In this document: positions 7,152-15,686 of the stretch, one piece after another
How positions within the stretch are numbered: position 1 is the stretch's first letter
Layout of the letters: every line of letters begins with the position of its first letter
DNA from: DATFQE01 sp963733845
Lineage (GTDB): Bacteria; Actinomycetota; Thermoleophilia; Gaiellales; Gaiellaceae
DNA length: 64,000 nt
NCBI GenBank assembly: GCA_963733845.1
Contig: CAVTEM010000001.1
Coordinates: 119,200 to 183,199 of the forward strand
Reading direction: 5' to 3'
Program-made: the position numbers and the translations under genes
The notes under the pieces: generated by a model
The model's input: the letters and a program-made list of their open reading frames with translations, nothing else
Told to the model about the DNA's origin: nothing
The model's database searches: none

Positions 7152-9590
7152 TCAGTCAAGGGACGCGAGGGCCAGCTCCACCGCCTCCTCCACCGTCATG
7201 GCAGCGTCTGCGGCCGGGCCGCCCTCGACCGCCGCCACTCGGTCGTGCAGCCGCTTCTCGTGAACGCCGAGTATGAAACCCGTGTCGGCGCACGACGCAT
7301 TGGCGGCCCGGATGATGACGTCGGCGCGCTCGGGCATATCCTCGGCGACCAGCGCTGAGATGCCCACGAGGCACAACACCTGGACATCAGGGAGCCCGCT
7401 GCCGACTGCTACCTGAAGCGCTGAGCGAAGGTGCTGTGAAGCGACGTCCCGATGCCCGAGCTCGAGCTCGGCGAAGCCGAGGAGCACTTCGCATTCGGCG
7501 ACAATGGCGACGTCGCCGAGTTCCCTGTTGAGCGCGAGTGCCTCCCGCGCTCGATCCGCCGCTTGCTCGTACTCCTCCTCGATCAGTGTGATCTCCGCGA
7601 GATTCGCGAGCGATGCGGCGACGTACCAGCGTTCGTCGACGCGGCGTGCCGTATCGAGGCACTCCTCGTAGTAAGGACGCGCCGAGTCCACGTCGCCGAC
7701 GTGTCCCGCAGCTGCGCCCCGATTCAGGAGGGCGCGCAGCAGCGCGGCTGGCTCACCCTGCTCTCGCCGGAGCTCGAGTGCCCTGTCGGCGTGCACGAAT
7801 GCCGAGGCCGCGTCGCCGCTGAGCGTCATCAAGGGGCTTAGGCCTTCGTGGAGTGCCGCCTGCGCCGCGATCGATGGAGATCGCTCCAGTGCCGAGCCGA
7901 GCCGTCGCAGCCCTTCCTGCAAGTTTCCCCGGCGCATCCAGAAGTACCAACAAGCTGCGCACAGGCGGCTTTCCAGCTCAGCGTCCCCTACGCGCGTCGC
8001 CGTTTCGATCGCAACCCGGAGATTCGGTTGCTCGCTCTCGAAGGCGGCGAGTGCCTCCAGCTGCCCGCTCGTTCGAAGCTCGGGCTCGTGTCGTTCAGCG
8101 AGCTCCGTGAAGTACCGGGCATGACGCAGCCTGGTGTCCTCCGCCTCGGCATCTCGGTCGAGTTGCTCGGTCGCGTATTCCCGAATCGTCTCCACCACGA
8201 AGAACCGGCTCTCTTCGGCTTTGCGCAGCAGGTTCTTGTCGATGAGCGAGGCAAGCGTGTCGAGGTCGGCATCGCAGACAGCCTCGGCCGCTTCGAGGTT
8301 GAAGCTCCCGGCGAAGACCGCGAGACGGGCGAAGAGCCGTTTCTCGCCCTCGCCGAGCAGGTCGTGACTCCACTCGATCGTCGCCCGCAGGGCCCGGTGC
8401 CGCTTAGGCGCGTCACGCGCTCCGGTCGTGAGTAGGTCGAGGCTGTTCCCCAGGCGCTCGAGGACCTGCTCGGGGCGCAGGATCTTGATGCGCGCAGCTG
8501 CAAGCTCGATCGCAAGGGGAAGCCCGTCGAGCCGGCGGCAGACCTCGCTGACTGCATCGTCGGGCTGGAAGTCGGGCTGGAACTGTCGCGCCCTGGCAGT
8601 GAACAAGGCGACCGCTTCGGCGGGCACGAGCGTCGGCACGGGGTACTCGTGCTCAGCGGCAAGGCCGAGGCGCTCCCGGCTCGTTGCGAGAATGCGGAGG
8701 TCGGGCGCCTCGGATAGCAGGCCGCCGACGTTTGGCGCTGCCTCCAGGAGATGTTCGAAGTTGTCGAGCAGGAGGAGCGCCTTGCGGCCGCGCAGGTGCT
8801 CGGCGAGGCCATCCTTGGCGCCCACGACCTGGCAAATCGTCGACTCGACGAGCGCCGGGTCCCGCAATGCCGCGAGCGAGACCCACCAGACGCCCTCCGG
8901 GTAGACCTCGACGAGCTCGGCCGCCGCCTGCAAGGCGAGCCGCGTCTTGCCTGAGCCACCTGCGCCCGTGAGCGTCACCAGCCGTGCCTCGGAGAGCAGC
9001 TCCAGGATCTGATCGAGCTCGTGTCTCCGTCCGACGAGCGGCGTCGGCTGTACCGGCAGATTCACCTGGTGCAACGTCTTCAGCGGCGGGAACTGCTCGT
9101 CGCCGAGCTGATAGAGCCGCTGCGCCGCAGTCAGGTCCTTGAGTCGATGCTCGCCGAGGTCGCGAAGTTCGACGGGCGAGTCGAGGAGCGCCCGCGCCGC
9201 CTCCGAGAGCAGCACCTGGCCGCCGTGGCCAGCGCTCATTACACGCGCGCCCTGATGCACGTCGATGCCCACATACCCCTCGGCGGTCAGGAGCGGGTTG
9301 CCGGAGTGGATGCCCATCCGGACGCGGATCGGCCCGTCTGCGAGCGCGCGCTGAGCCTGGCCTGCAGCCGCGAGAGCGCCCGCGGTCTCGGGAAAAGCAA
9401 CGAAGAAGGCATCGCCCTGGGTGTCAACCTCGACCCCACCGTGCGCCGCGAACACTTCGCGCATTCGCCCACGATGCTCAGCGAGCACCGCGGCGTAGCC
9501 CTCGGGACCGAGGTCGTGCAGCAGCCGGGTCGACCCCTCGATGTCGCTGAAGAGAAACGTCACGGTGCCGGTCGGTAGGTCCGTCCGCAC
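7152..9590 (-). CDS. class III adenylate cyclase-like / ATPase / TPR regulator
   Basis: 812 residues from ATG 9590. The N-terminal class III nucleotide cyclase homology domain (about 1-135) has FLFSDIEGST with metal Asp16 and DTQGDAFFVAF (Gly-Asp 59-60). It is followed by an NTPase with Walker A GAGGSGKT (209-216), LLLLDNFEHLLEAAP (Walker B/sensor) and GLPLAIELAAARIKIL. The C-terminal ~400 residues are TPR-like helices. No DNA-binding helix-turn-helix is seen. Family members are thought to be STAND-type signalling ATPases; whether the cyclase is active is not known. It is one of three such proteins here and the only one without an N-terminal zinc ribbon. Confidence 0.88.
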   Translation of the reverse strand: MRTDLPTGTVTFLFSDIEGSTRLLHDLGPEGYAAVLAEHRGRMREVFAAHGGVEVDTQGDAFFVAFPETAGALAAAGQAQRALADGPIRVRMGIHSGNPLLTAEGYVGIDVHQGARVMSAGHGGQVLLSEAARALLDSPVELRDLGEHRLKDLTAAQRLYQLGDEQFPPLKTLHQVNLPVQPTPLVGRRHELDQILELLSEARLVTLTGAGGSGKTRLALQAAAELVEVYPEGVWWVSLAALRDPALVESTICQVVGAKDGLAEHLRGRKALLLLDNFEHLLEAAPNVGGLLSEAPDLRILATSRERLGLAAEHEYPVPTLVPAEAVALFTARARQFQPDFQPDDAVSEVCRRLDGLPLAIELAAARIKILRPEQVLERLGNSLDLLTTGARDAPKRHRALRATIEWSHDLLGEGEKRLFARLAVFAGSFNLEAAEAVCDADLDTLASLIDKNLLRKAEESRFFVVETIREYATEQLDRDAEAEDTRLRHARYFTELAERHEPELRTSGQLEALAAFESEQPNLRVAIETATRVGDAELESRLCAACWYFWMRRGNLQEGLRRLGSALERSPSIAAQAALHEGLSPLMTLSGDAASAFVHADRALELRREQGEPAALLRALLNRGAAAGHVGDVDSARPYYEECLDTARRVDERWYVAASLANLAEITLIEEEYEQAADRAREALALNRELGDVAIVAECEVLLGFAELELGHRDVASQHLRSALQVAVGSGLPDVQVLCLVGISALVAEDMPERADVIIRAANASCADTGFILGVHEKRLHDRVAAVEGGPAADAAMTVEEAVELALASLD

Positions 9591-9877
9591 GGGAACTCCT
9601 TACCACCCGGCGCGCGATCGTGACAAGCGTGCCAGCCCGTTCACTGGACAGGATTTCCGAACCCTTACAAACCTGCCATGAAGCTCGAGCATGTTGTCAC
9701 GGTGGTAGCCGCGCCGAGCAGCGAGCGATAGACCAGAAGTAGACCGGGTCCGCCGGCGAGCCCGCTGCTCCTGCATGGCCAGATCCTGCGCAGGCGAGCA
9801 GTATGCGAGCTGCCGATCGTGGCTGTTTGTGCAGTGGCTTCGGCTCAGGGACGAGCTTGACCCGAGGCGGCGTCAAG
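9591..9877. other. intergenic stretch with a possible truncated SRPBCC start
   Basis: The only coding-like trace is a 17-codon plus-strand frame at 9678-9731 (MKLEHVVTVVAAPSSER, then TAG). It looks like the first residues of SRPBCC/CoxG-type proteins, but it lacks a ribosome-binding site and stops at once. Otherwise nothing is seen before scar C. Confidence 0.2.
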
Positions 9878-9998
9878 ACTGTCGCGCGTTGTGTCGCGCA
9901 CCCGGCCTCAGGGCGCATGGTTGAGCCAGATACTTGAGGTCTCGAAAACCGTTCGGGGCGGTTTCGTCCCGCGAGGGTTCGAATCCCTGCCGGTCCGC
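9878..9998 (+). repeat. tRNA-Ser 3'-half scar C
   Basis: The left arm with two TGTCGCGC words (9878-9902) and the GCGCATGGTTGAG linker matches scars B and D closely. The switch into GTCTCGAAAACCGT occurs near 9940 and the tRNA-like part ends with GGGTTCGAATCCCTGCCGGT at about 9994. The last bases differ from A and B because they already belong to the truncated DUF4242 frame that follows. No hairpin or right arm is present. Confidence 0.6.
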
Positions 9999-10133
9999 TA
10001 CGTGCGCATGACCTACCTCCCGGACGGCGAGACGTGCTTCCACATCTTCGAGGCAGCATCGGAGGAGACTGTCAGCGAGGCCTGCCGGCGCGCGGGGATA
10101 GGCTCGGGACGGATTGTCCCGGCCGTGGAGTGA
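9987..10133 (+). pseudogene. C-terminal remnant of a DUF4242-type protein
   Basis: Directly out of the tRNA-like sequence comes an open frame LPVRYVRMTYLPDGETCFHI then FEAASEETVSEACRRAG, ending at TGA 10131-10133. This matches the C-terminal half of DUF4242 proteins (…VRYVRS-x-YLPEDETCF-x-LFEA…). The N-terminal half and start codon are missing. The join at the VRYVR codons suggests that recombination cut the gene here. Confidence 0.5.
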
Positions 10134-10216
10134 GGCGAGCAGGAAGACGCCATGCGGGGTCTGTTGCGGCAACCGCTGCGGGCGATCTCGGCGCGTACGA
10201 CGTTGCGTGGAGCACG

Positions 10217-10351
10217 ACTGTCGCGCGTTGTGTCGCGCACCCGGCCTCAGGGCGCATGGTTGACGCGCCACGTCGCGTGACCCCGGTCTCGAAAACCGTT
10301 TCGGGCCTTTCGGTCCGACGAGGGCTCGTCAGATCCCACTTCCCCCTCCGC
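10217..10351 (+). repeat. tRNA-Ser 3'-half scar D (degenerate)
   Basis: The left arm (10217-10241) and CCGGCCTCAGGGCGCATGGT linker are identical to scar C over about 50 bp. A 14-bp longer linker leads to GGTCTCGAAAACCGTTTCGG near 10285. The T-arm is damaged (AGGGCTCGTCAGATCCCAC) before CCCCCTCCGC at 10342-10351. It cannot form a tRNA. The ~80 bp between the C-side remnant stop (10133) and this arm holds nothing recognised. Confidence 0.55.
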
Positions 10352-10381
10352 TCCATAGGCCGAATTCCGGTGCGACCATCC

Positions 10382-10493
10382 GCATCGACTTCCCGGCCGC
10401 TACGCGGTCCGCATCATCGGCCGAACGCGCAGCGGTCGCGTCGTGCGGGTCAAGCGCGCGTTGCGCATCTGCGCGAACCGTCGCTCTACTTGA
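10382..10493 (+). pseudogene. C-terminal remnant of a secreted beta-sandwich-like protein
   Basis: Just after scar D an open plus-strand frame reads LPGRYAVRIIGRTRSGRVV then RVKRALRICANRRST and stops at TGA 10491-10493. The G-R-Y-x-V-R…R-x-R-x-G-R pattern ending in a Cys is common at the C-termini of secreted actinobacterial beta-sandwich proteins. No start codon or N-terminal part is present. The family is a guess from the tail pattern only. Confidence 0.3.
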
Positions 10494-10926
10494 TGAACTC
10501 GCCCGGGTCGTACCAGATCTCGGCACGGTAGGCGTCGAGCGATCGCGGACGGAAGACCTCGAGCCACTCGAGCGCCTCGCCGTCGGTCGAGGCGGCAACG
10601 CCGCGGTCCGGCCACACGAGCAGCTCGGACTCGCTGCCCGCGCGCGAGGCGAGGTGCCCGGCCGGCTCGCCGAGCTCGGAGACGAGCGCGCTCGGGACGA
10701 CGTCGGCGAGCCCGTTCTGCGGCACGTACAGCATCTCCTGCTGGTCGCCGCGGAAGAAGAAGTGCGCCGGCAGATCCTCGGGGTCGAGGCGGTCGACGTT
10801 GTCGATGTCGTTGTAGGCAACGTCCTCGGCGACGTTGCCGATCGTGAGGCGCTCGCTGACGGCCTCGCGGTCGAGGTCGCGCAGTGCGATCAGCTCGTCG
10901 AGCGAGAGCCCGGCGACGACCGTCAC
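10486..10926 (-). CDS. small acidic protein paired with the metalloprotease (putative cognate partner)
   Basis: 146 residues from GTG 10926, overlapping the upstream metalloprotease stop by 4 nt (GTGA), so translation is probably coupled. The protein is acidic (LSLDELIALRDLDREAVSER at the N-terminus), has no signal peptide or membrane segment, and ends SLDAYRAEIWYDPGEFIK. I do not recognise a family. Its tight coupling to a putative exported protease suggests an immunity protein, chaperone or adaptor. This rests on context only. Confidence 0.7.
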   Translation of the reverse strand: MTVVAGLSLDELIALRDLDREAVSERLTIGNVAEDVAYNDIDNVDRLDPEDLPAHFFFRGDQQEMLYVPQNGLADVVPSALVSELGEPAGHLASRAGSESELLVWPDRGVAASTDGEALEWLEVFRPRSLDAYRAEIWYDPGEFIK

Positions 10927-11966
10927 TTGGCGGCCGCCTCCGTCTTCGGCGGCTCGGCGGTCGTCTCGACCTTCGGCGGGTCGGGCGGCTTCGGCGTCCA
11001 GTCGCCGACGAGCTTGGCGATGAATTCGGCCCGCTTGGGCGCGGCATTGCCGGGCTCGCCCGCCGTGGCGCCGTTGCCGTTCTTGAGCCGCTCAAGGTCG
11101 ATGAAGTAGAGCATCACCGACTCGGCGAGGTCCTCCTTGGCGTTGGTCTTGCCGTAGCTGGTCGGCGGCGCCTCGACGTCATTGGCGCCGGACGGCTGGG
11201 TGATGTTCAGCCAGTAGCCGAACTCCTTGACCCAGGCGTCGTAGGAGGTCTGGAAGATGCCGTGGGCCATCTCGTGGATGGCGGTGGCCTCGAGCTGCTT
11301 GTCGACGTCCGAGAAGTCCACCGTCGCGTCCTCACCGTGCTTGTACATGCTGAACGCGCGCAGGTCGGTCTCCGAGAAGTACTCGCCGATAACCGCGTCG
11401 GAGAACTTCCACTTGCCTTCGATCTTCTTCAGCTTCTGCTCCATCTTGCCGATCGAGACGACCTCCTGGTCGATGTCCTTGCGCGTTGACGACTTGCGCG
11501 TGCCGCCCAGGATCGGCGCGTAATGCTTGATCGCCTTCTCGCACGCGCGCAGCTCCTTGTAGAGCCACGGCCACGTGCGCATCTTCTTGCGCAGCTTCGC
11601 CGGAGCGTCGCCGGTGCGCGACTCGAGCGCCTTCATGCTCTTCGCCGAGGAGACCTCGATGCCGTACTTCTCCGGCACCTCCTTGATGATGCGCGCGGCG
11701 TCGTCGGCCTCGGTCTGCGAGTTGACGACGACCTGCTCGGCGCCGATGTCGATCGTCTTCGGCCACTCGGACTTGGGCGTCTTGCCGGTCTTGCCCTTCT
11801 TGCCCTTGCCGCCGAGCCATGACGGCCAGCGGGCGAGCTCGCCCGCGACGGCACGGTTGCCGGCGGCCTGCTGAAGGGCCAGGATCTGCTCCGCTGGGGA
11901 GGCGGTGCGAACGGGAGCCCGGGGGTTGGCGCCGGCCTCGGGGCGCCGCTCGGCGCGTTCATGCAC
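10923..11966 (-). CDS. HExxH metalloprotease with AGNRAV-type leader (eCIS/DUF4157-effector-like)
   Basis: 347 residues from GTG 11966, chosen because AGGAG lies about 10 nt upstream; a frame extension to 12002 lacks such a site. Near the N-terminus (about 24-40) is PAEQILALQQAAGNRAV, a motif often seen in DUF4157-containing and extracellular-contractile-injection-associated proteins. A basic Gly/Lys linker follows (GGKGKKGKTGK). The catalytic motif AIHEMAHGIF has zinc His 231 and 235 with catalytic Glu 232. KEDLAESVMLYF (about 277-288) offers the third ligand seen in gluzincins. No signal peptide is present, as expected for cargo of a non-Sec system. Stop overlaps the partner gene start. No injection-system structural genes lie in this window. 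Confidence 0.75.
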   Translation of the reverse strand: MHERAERRPEAGANPRAPVRTASPAEQILALQQAAGNRAVAGELARWPSWLGGKGKKGKTGKTPKSEWPKTIDIGAEQVVVNSQTEADDAARIIKEVPEKYGIEVSSAKSMKALESRTGDAPAKLRKKMRTWPWLYKELRACEKAIKHYAPILGGTRKSSTRKDIDQEVVSIGKMEQKLKKIEGKWKFSDAVIGEYFSETDLRAFSMYKHGEDATVDFSDVDKQLEATAIHEMAHGIFQTSYDAWVKEFGYWLNITQPSGANDVEAPPTSYGKTNAKEDLAESVMLYFIDLERLKNGNGATAGEPGNAAPKRAEFIAKLVGDWTPKPPDPPKVETTAEPPKTEAAAK

Positions 11967-12079
11967 GATCGCGAGTCTCCTGCGTCGAGCGTGGCGTGTC
12001 AACAGGTCGTTGGACGCGCAAGCGACATCGCTACGCTGCCTCTCTAAGGCGGCTTGTGGGCTGCTGGTCTCTGGCGGAC

Positions 12080-12226
12080 CTACGACCTTGCCGTCGGTTC
12101 TGTCAACGCAGGCGCTGGGCGATGGCGGACCAGGTGCTCGACCGCTTCCGAGAGGTCGGTGGGCAGGTAGCGCAGCACACGCTTCTCGCTCTCGGTGAGC
12201 GGCTCGCCGTCAGCTGGTCGCTCCAT
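12080..12226 (-). pseudogene. LuxR-type helix-turn-helix remnant
   Basis: A minus-strand frame from ATG 12226 reads MERPADGEPLTESEKRVLRY then LPTDLSEAVEHLVRH and stops at TAG 12080-12082. PLTESEKRVLRYLPTDLS is the first half of the LuxR helix-turn-helix of large MalT-like regulators; the recognition helix (…VSxNTVKTH) is missing. It overlaps a weak plus-strand frame. I regard it as a fragment of a lost regulator gene. Confidence 0.35.
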
Positions 12227-12400
12227 GGCGCGACCCTCTACGCGCTCGCCGATGTGATCGACACGAACTCACTTGTCGACTGGCATGACGAGCTGTCGCG
12301 AAGCCAAGACGACGTGACGGCGGTGCTCTCGGCTGCGGCCGAGCACTTTTGGCCCTGGCAGGCGGACGCCTCTGTCGAACTCCGGCTAGCACCGGCGTAA
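12122..12400 (+). CDS. hypothetical 92-residue protein (doubtful)
   Basis: Open frame from ATG 12122 (MADQVLDRFREVGGQVAQHT) to the stop at 12400, with plausible amino-acid composition (VDWHDELSRSQDDVTAVLSA). It has no clear ribosome-binding site and no recognised domain, and its 5' third lies antisense to a LuxR-like remnant, so that third may only mirror it. The protein-like 3' part is unexplained. Confidence 0.25.
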   Translation: MADQVLDRFREVGGQVAQHTLLALGERLAVSWSLHGATLYALADVIDTNSLVDWHDELSRSQDDVTAVLSAAAEHFWPWQADASVELRLAPA

Positions 12401-12496
12401 GCCCTGATGGCGGTGGGAAGGGCCGACCGGCCGCCGCCCGTCTCGTGGTTAGCGAGAGAGATACCTTCTACAGCGCCGTCGCCCTGGGAGCAAGAC

Positions 12497-15400
12497 GTGA
12501 CCATCTGCCCGAGCTGTGGACAACACAATCCTGCCGGCGCCCGGTTCTGCCTGGCCTGCGGAACGCACCTGGCCGTGGAAGAAGGGGCGCCGCGCGAGCT
12601 GCGAAAGATGGTGACGGTCGTCTTCTCGGACGTCGTGAGCTCCACCGCGCTGGGCGAGCGCCTCGATCCCGAGTCCCTTCGTCGCGCCATGGGGCGCTAT
12701 TTCGACGAGATGAGCGCGGTGATCCATCGGCACGGCGGCACCGTGGAGAAGTTCATCGGCGACGCCATCATGGCCGTGTTCGGAATTCCGATCGTGCACG
12801 AAGACGATGCCCTTCGTGCGGTCGCGGCGACTGTGGAGATGCGAGACCAGTTGGAGCACCTGAACACCGAGCTCGAGCGGGACCTCGCCGTCCGGATCGA
12901 AATGCGACTCGGCGCTAATACCGGCGAGGTCGTCGCGGGCGATCCAGTGGCCGGTCAAAGGCTCGTGACCGGCGACGCAGTAAATGTCGCGAAGCGGCTC
13001 GAGCAGGCTGCGGGCTCAGGCGAGATCCTGATCGGGCGAGAGACGCAGCGACTCGTGCGCGACGCCGTTCGTGTCGAGGAGGTCGCCGCGCTCAAGGTCA
13101 AGGGCAAGAAGAAGCAGGTGCCCGCGTTCCGCGTGGTCGAAATCGTCTCGGGAGCGCCGGGGCACATGCGACGGCTGGACTCGCCGATGATCGGTCGCGA
13201 GGACGAGCGCACCCTGCTCGATCGCGCTTTCGAGCGCGCGGTGCGTGAGCGGTCGTGCCACCTCTTCACGATTTTCGGAGCGGCCGGAGTCGGAAAATCG
13301 CGTCTCGTCGCCGAGGTAGTGGCGACTTTCTCCCACCGCGCGACGATCGTCTCCGGCCACTGCCGCTCATATGGCGAGGGAATCACCTTCTGGCCGATCG
13401 CGGAGGTTCTGAGACAGTTGGTGGACGTGCAATCCGCTCGGGACATCGAGCGGCTTGTCGAAGACGATCCGGACGCAAAGCTGATTGCGGAGCGAGTCGC
13501 GGACGCCGTCGGGCTGGCCGACGGCGTCGGAAGCGCGGAGGAAACCTTCTGGGCGGTGCGAAAGCTGTTCGAGCGGTGCGCTCGGATGCGCCCGCTCGTT
13601 GTCATCTTCGACGACGTGCACTGGGCGGAACCCACCTTCCTCGACCTTGTCGAGCACATCGCCGACTGGTCGCGCGACGCTCCGCTGCTGCTCGTTTGCG
13701 GCGCCCGGGCTGAGCTCCTCGACCACCGCTCCAACTGGGGCGGTGGCAAGCTGAACGCGACGAGCATCCTGCTCGAGCCGCTCACCGACGCAGAGTCGGA
13801 GCGGCTTATCGAGAACCTGCTCGGTCATTCGTTCCTGGCCGAGGAGGCCCGTGCGCGGGTCAAAGAGACGGCCGAAGGCAATCCGCTCTTCGTCGAGGAG
13901 ATACTTTCGATGCTTATCGACGACGGGCTGCTCCGCCAAGAAAACGGACGGTGGGGCTCGACAGCCGACCTCGCCCAGATCTCGATGCCGTCCACTATTC
14001 AGGCGCTCCTCGCCGCCAGGCTCGACCGACTCGAGCACGACGAGCGGGTGATCATCGAGCGGGCGGCCGTCGAGGGGAAGGTCTTTCACGTGGGCGCGGT
14101 GAGCGCGCTTGCGCCTCATCGCCTCCGCGGCGCCGTCGACGCGCACCTGATGACGCTCGTTCGCAAGGACCTCGTTCGCCCCGCCCGGCCCGAGCTTCCC
14201 GGTGAGAATGCGTTCGGTTTCCGACACCTCCTCCTCCGCGACGTCGCTTACGACGCGCTTCCGAAGCAGGTCCGCGCGGAGCTCCACGAGCGGTTCGCCG
14301 ATTGGTTCGCCCGCGTCGTCCGCGAGCACGCACCCGAGTACGAGGAGATCCTCGGCTACCACCTCGAGCAAGCGCACCGCTCTCGTGCTGAACTCGGCCC
14401 ACTAGACGAGCACACCGAAGGCGTTGGGCGACGCGCGGCGGAGTGCCTCGCCACGGCCGGTCGACGCGCGCTCGCCCGCGGCGATGCCCACGCTGCGACG
14501 AATCTGCTCGAGCGCGCCCTCGCTCTTGTGCCACCGGCCGACCCATTTGGTCTCGAGCTTGCCCCCGACCTGACGGACGCGCTCATCCTCGCAGGGAACT
14601 TCGAGCGGGCTGACCAGGTGGCCACGTCGGCGATCGAAGCTGCAGAAGATTCGCGCCAGGGCCTCCTCGCCTTGCTCTTGCGTTCGGACGTCCGCACGTT
14701 CACGCAACCGGAAGGCAGCCTCGAGCGCCTGCGAAGCGTCGCCGAGAGCGCGTTGCCCGAGCTGGAGAAAGCGCATGACGACAAGGGCCTCGCACGGGCA
14801 TGGGCGGCGATCGCCTGGACGCATCACATCGCAATGCGCTTCCAACCTGCGATCGACGCCTTCGAGCGCGCGTTCGCGCATGCGCGGCGCGCGGGCGACG
14901 AGCGGCAGGCGAATCAGGCGCTGATCCAGATCGGGATCGAGCTCATCTATGGACCGACGCCGGCGGAAGAGGCGATCAGACGGTGCGAGGAGGTTCTCGA
15001 AGATACGTCTATCTCCCGCTGGGGCGGGATGGGTTTCATGGACGCGCTTGCCGTTCACGAAGCGATGCTCGGCGACTTCGACGCGGCGCGCGAGCTCGTC
15101 GAGCGCGTCCGTGCGATGACCGAGGATCTTGGCCTTGCGCGCGGGCTGCCGTTCGTCCTTCAGGCCGAGCACGGTTGGATCGTCGAGACCCTCGCCGGCG
15201 ACCCTGACGCCGCCGAGCGGGAAATCCGCGTTGCCTACGAGGCGCTCGAACAGATGGGCGAGAAGGGCCTGCTGTCGACCCAAGCGGCGCGGCTCGCGCA
15301 GTCGCTCTACGCCCAACAACGCTACGTGGAGGCCGAGGACTATGCGAAAATCAGTGAGCAAGCGGGCGCGAGCGACGACATCGTGACGCAGATGCTCTGG

Positions 15401-15673
15401 CGGCAGGTGCGCGCGAAGACGCAAGCGCGGCGCGGCGACGTCGAGGACGCCGAACGACTCGCCCGCGATGCCGTCGCGCTCGCCGAGCCGACTGACGCGC
15501 TCGACATGCGGGCGGACGGGCTCGTCGACCTGGCCGAGGTCTTGCGCCTCATTGGCCGTACCGATGAAACGACCGGCGTCCTGGAAGGCGCCGTACGGCT
15601 CTACGAACAGAAGGGGGACGTCGTCTCGGCCGCTCGCGCGCGCCGCGTCCTGGCGAACCCGGTTCAGACCTGA
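12497..15673 (+). CDS. zinc-ribbon / class III adenylate cyclase / AAA ATPase / TPR protein
   Basis: 1058 residues from GTG 12497, chosen because GGGAG sits 6 nt upstream and relatives begin at the zinc ribbon. Order: zinc ribbon CPSCGQHNPAGARFCLACG (Cys 5, 8, 18, 21); class III cyclase domain (about 38-210) with VVFSDVVSSTALGERLD (Asp45) and KFIGDAIMAVFGIP (Asp89); ATPase with Walker A FGAAGVGKSRL (261-268) and VIFDDVHWAEPTFLDL; then a ~500-residue TPR-like C-terminus. Likely a cytoplasmic signalling protein; the ligand and cyclase activity are unknown. The frame is fully intact, in contrast to the close paralogue at 29416-32742, so it is a useful template for reading that one. Confidence 0.92.
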   Translation: MTICPSCGQHNPAGARFCLACGTHLAVEEGAPRELRKMVTVVFSDVVSSTALGERLDPESLRRAMGRYFDEMSAVIHRHGGTVEKFIGDAIMAVFGIPIVHEDDALRAVAATVEMRDQLEHLNTELERDLAVRIEMRLGANTGEVVAGDPVAGQRLVTGDAVNVAKRLEQAAGSGEILIGRETQRLVRDAVRVEEVAALKVKGKKKQVPAFRVVEIVSGAPGHMRRLDSPMIGREDERTLLDRAFERAVRERSCHLFTIFGAAGVGKSRLVAEVVATFSHRATIVSGHCRSYGEGITFWPIAEVLRQLVDVQSARDIERLVEDDPDAKLIAERVADAVGLADGVGSAEETFWAVRKLFERCARMRPLVVIFDDVHWAEPTFLDLVEHIADWSRDAPLLLVCGARAELLDHRSNWGGGKLNATSILLEPLTDAESERLIENLLGHSFLAEEARARVKETAEGNPLFVEEILSMLIDDGLLRQENGRWGSTADLAQISMPSTIQALLAARLDRLEHDERVIIERAAVEGKVFHVGAVSALAPHRLRGAVDAHLMTLVRKDLVRPARPELPGENAFGFRHLLLRDVAYDALPKQVRAELHERFADWFARVVREHAPEYEEILGYHLEQAHRSRAELGPLDEHTEGVGRRAAECLATAGRRALARGDAHAATNLLERALALVPPADPFGLELAPDLTDALILAGNFERADQVATSAIEAAEDSRQGLLALLLRSDVRTFTQPEGSLERLRSVAESALPELEKAHDDKGLARAWAAIAWTHHIAMRFQPAIDAFERAFAHARRAGDERQANQALIQIGIELIYGPTPAEEAIRRCEEVLEDTSISRWGGMGFMDALAVHEAMLGDFDAARELVERVRAMTEDLGLARGLPFVLQAEHGWIVETLAGDPDAAEREIRVAYEALEQMGEKGLLSTQAARLAQSLYAQQRYVEAEDYAKISEQAGASDDIVTQMLWRQVRAKTQARRGDVEDAERLARDAVALAEPTDALDMRADGLVDLAEVLRLIGRTDETTGVLEGAVRLYEQKGDVVSAARARRVLANPVQT

Positions 15674-15686
15674 CAAACTTGCCGCC

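Noticed and set aside
7152..9590. Transcription-factor call for the cyclase/ATPase protein
   Set aside because: No helix-turn-helix is visible at either end, unlike the LuxR-type proteins at 1-877 and 4229-5902.
10486..11966. A complete contractile injection system
   Set aside because: No sheath, tube, baseplate or AAA+ unfoldase genes occur in the window; only the cargo-like leader supports a link.
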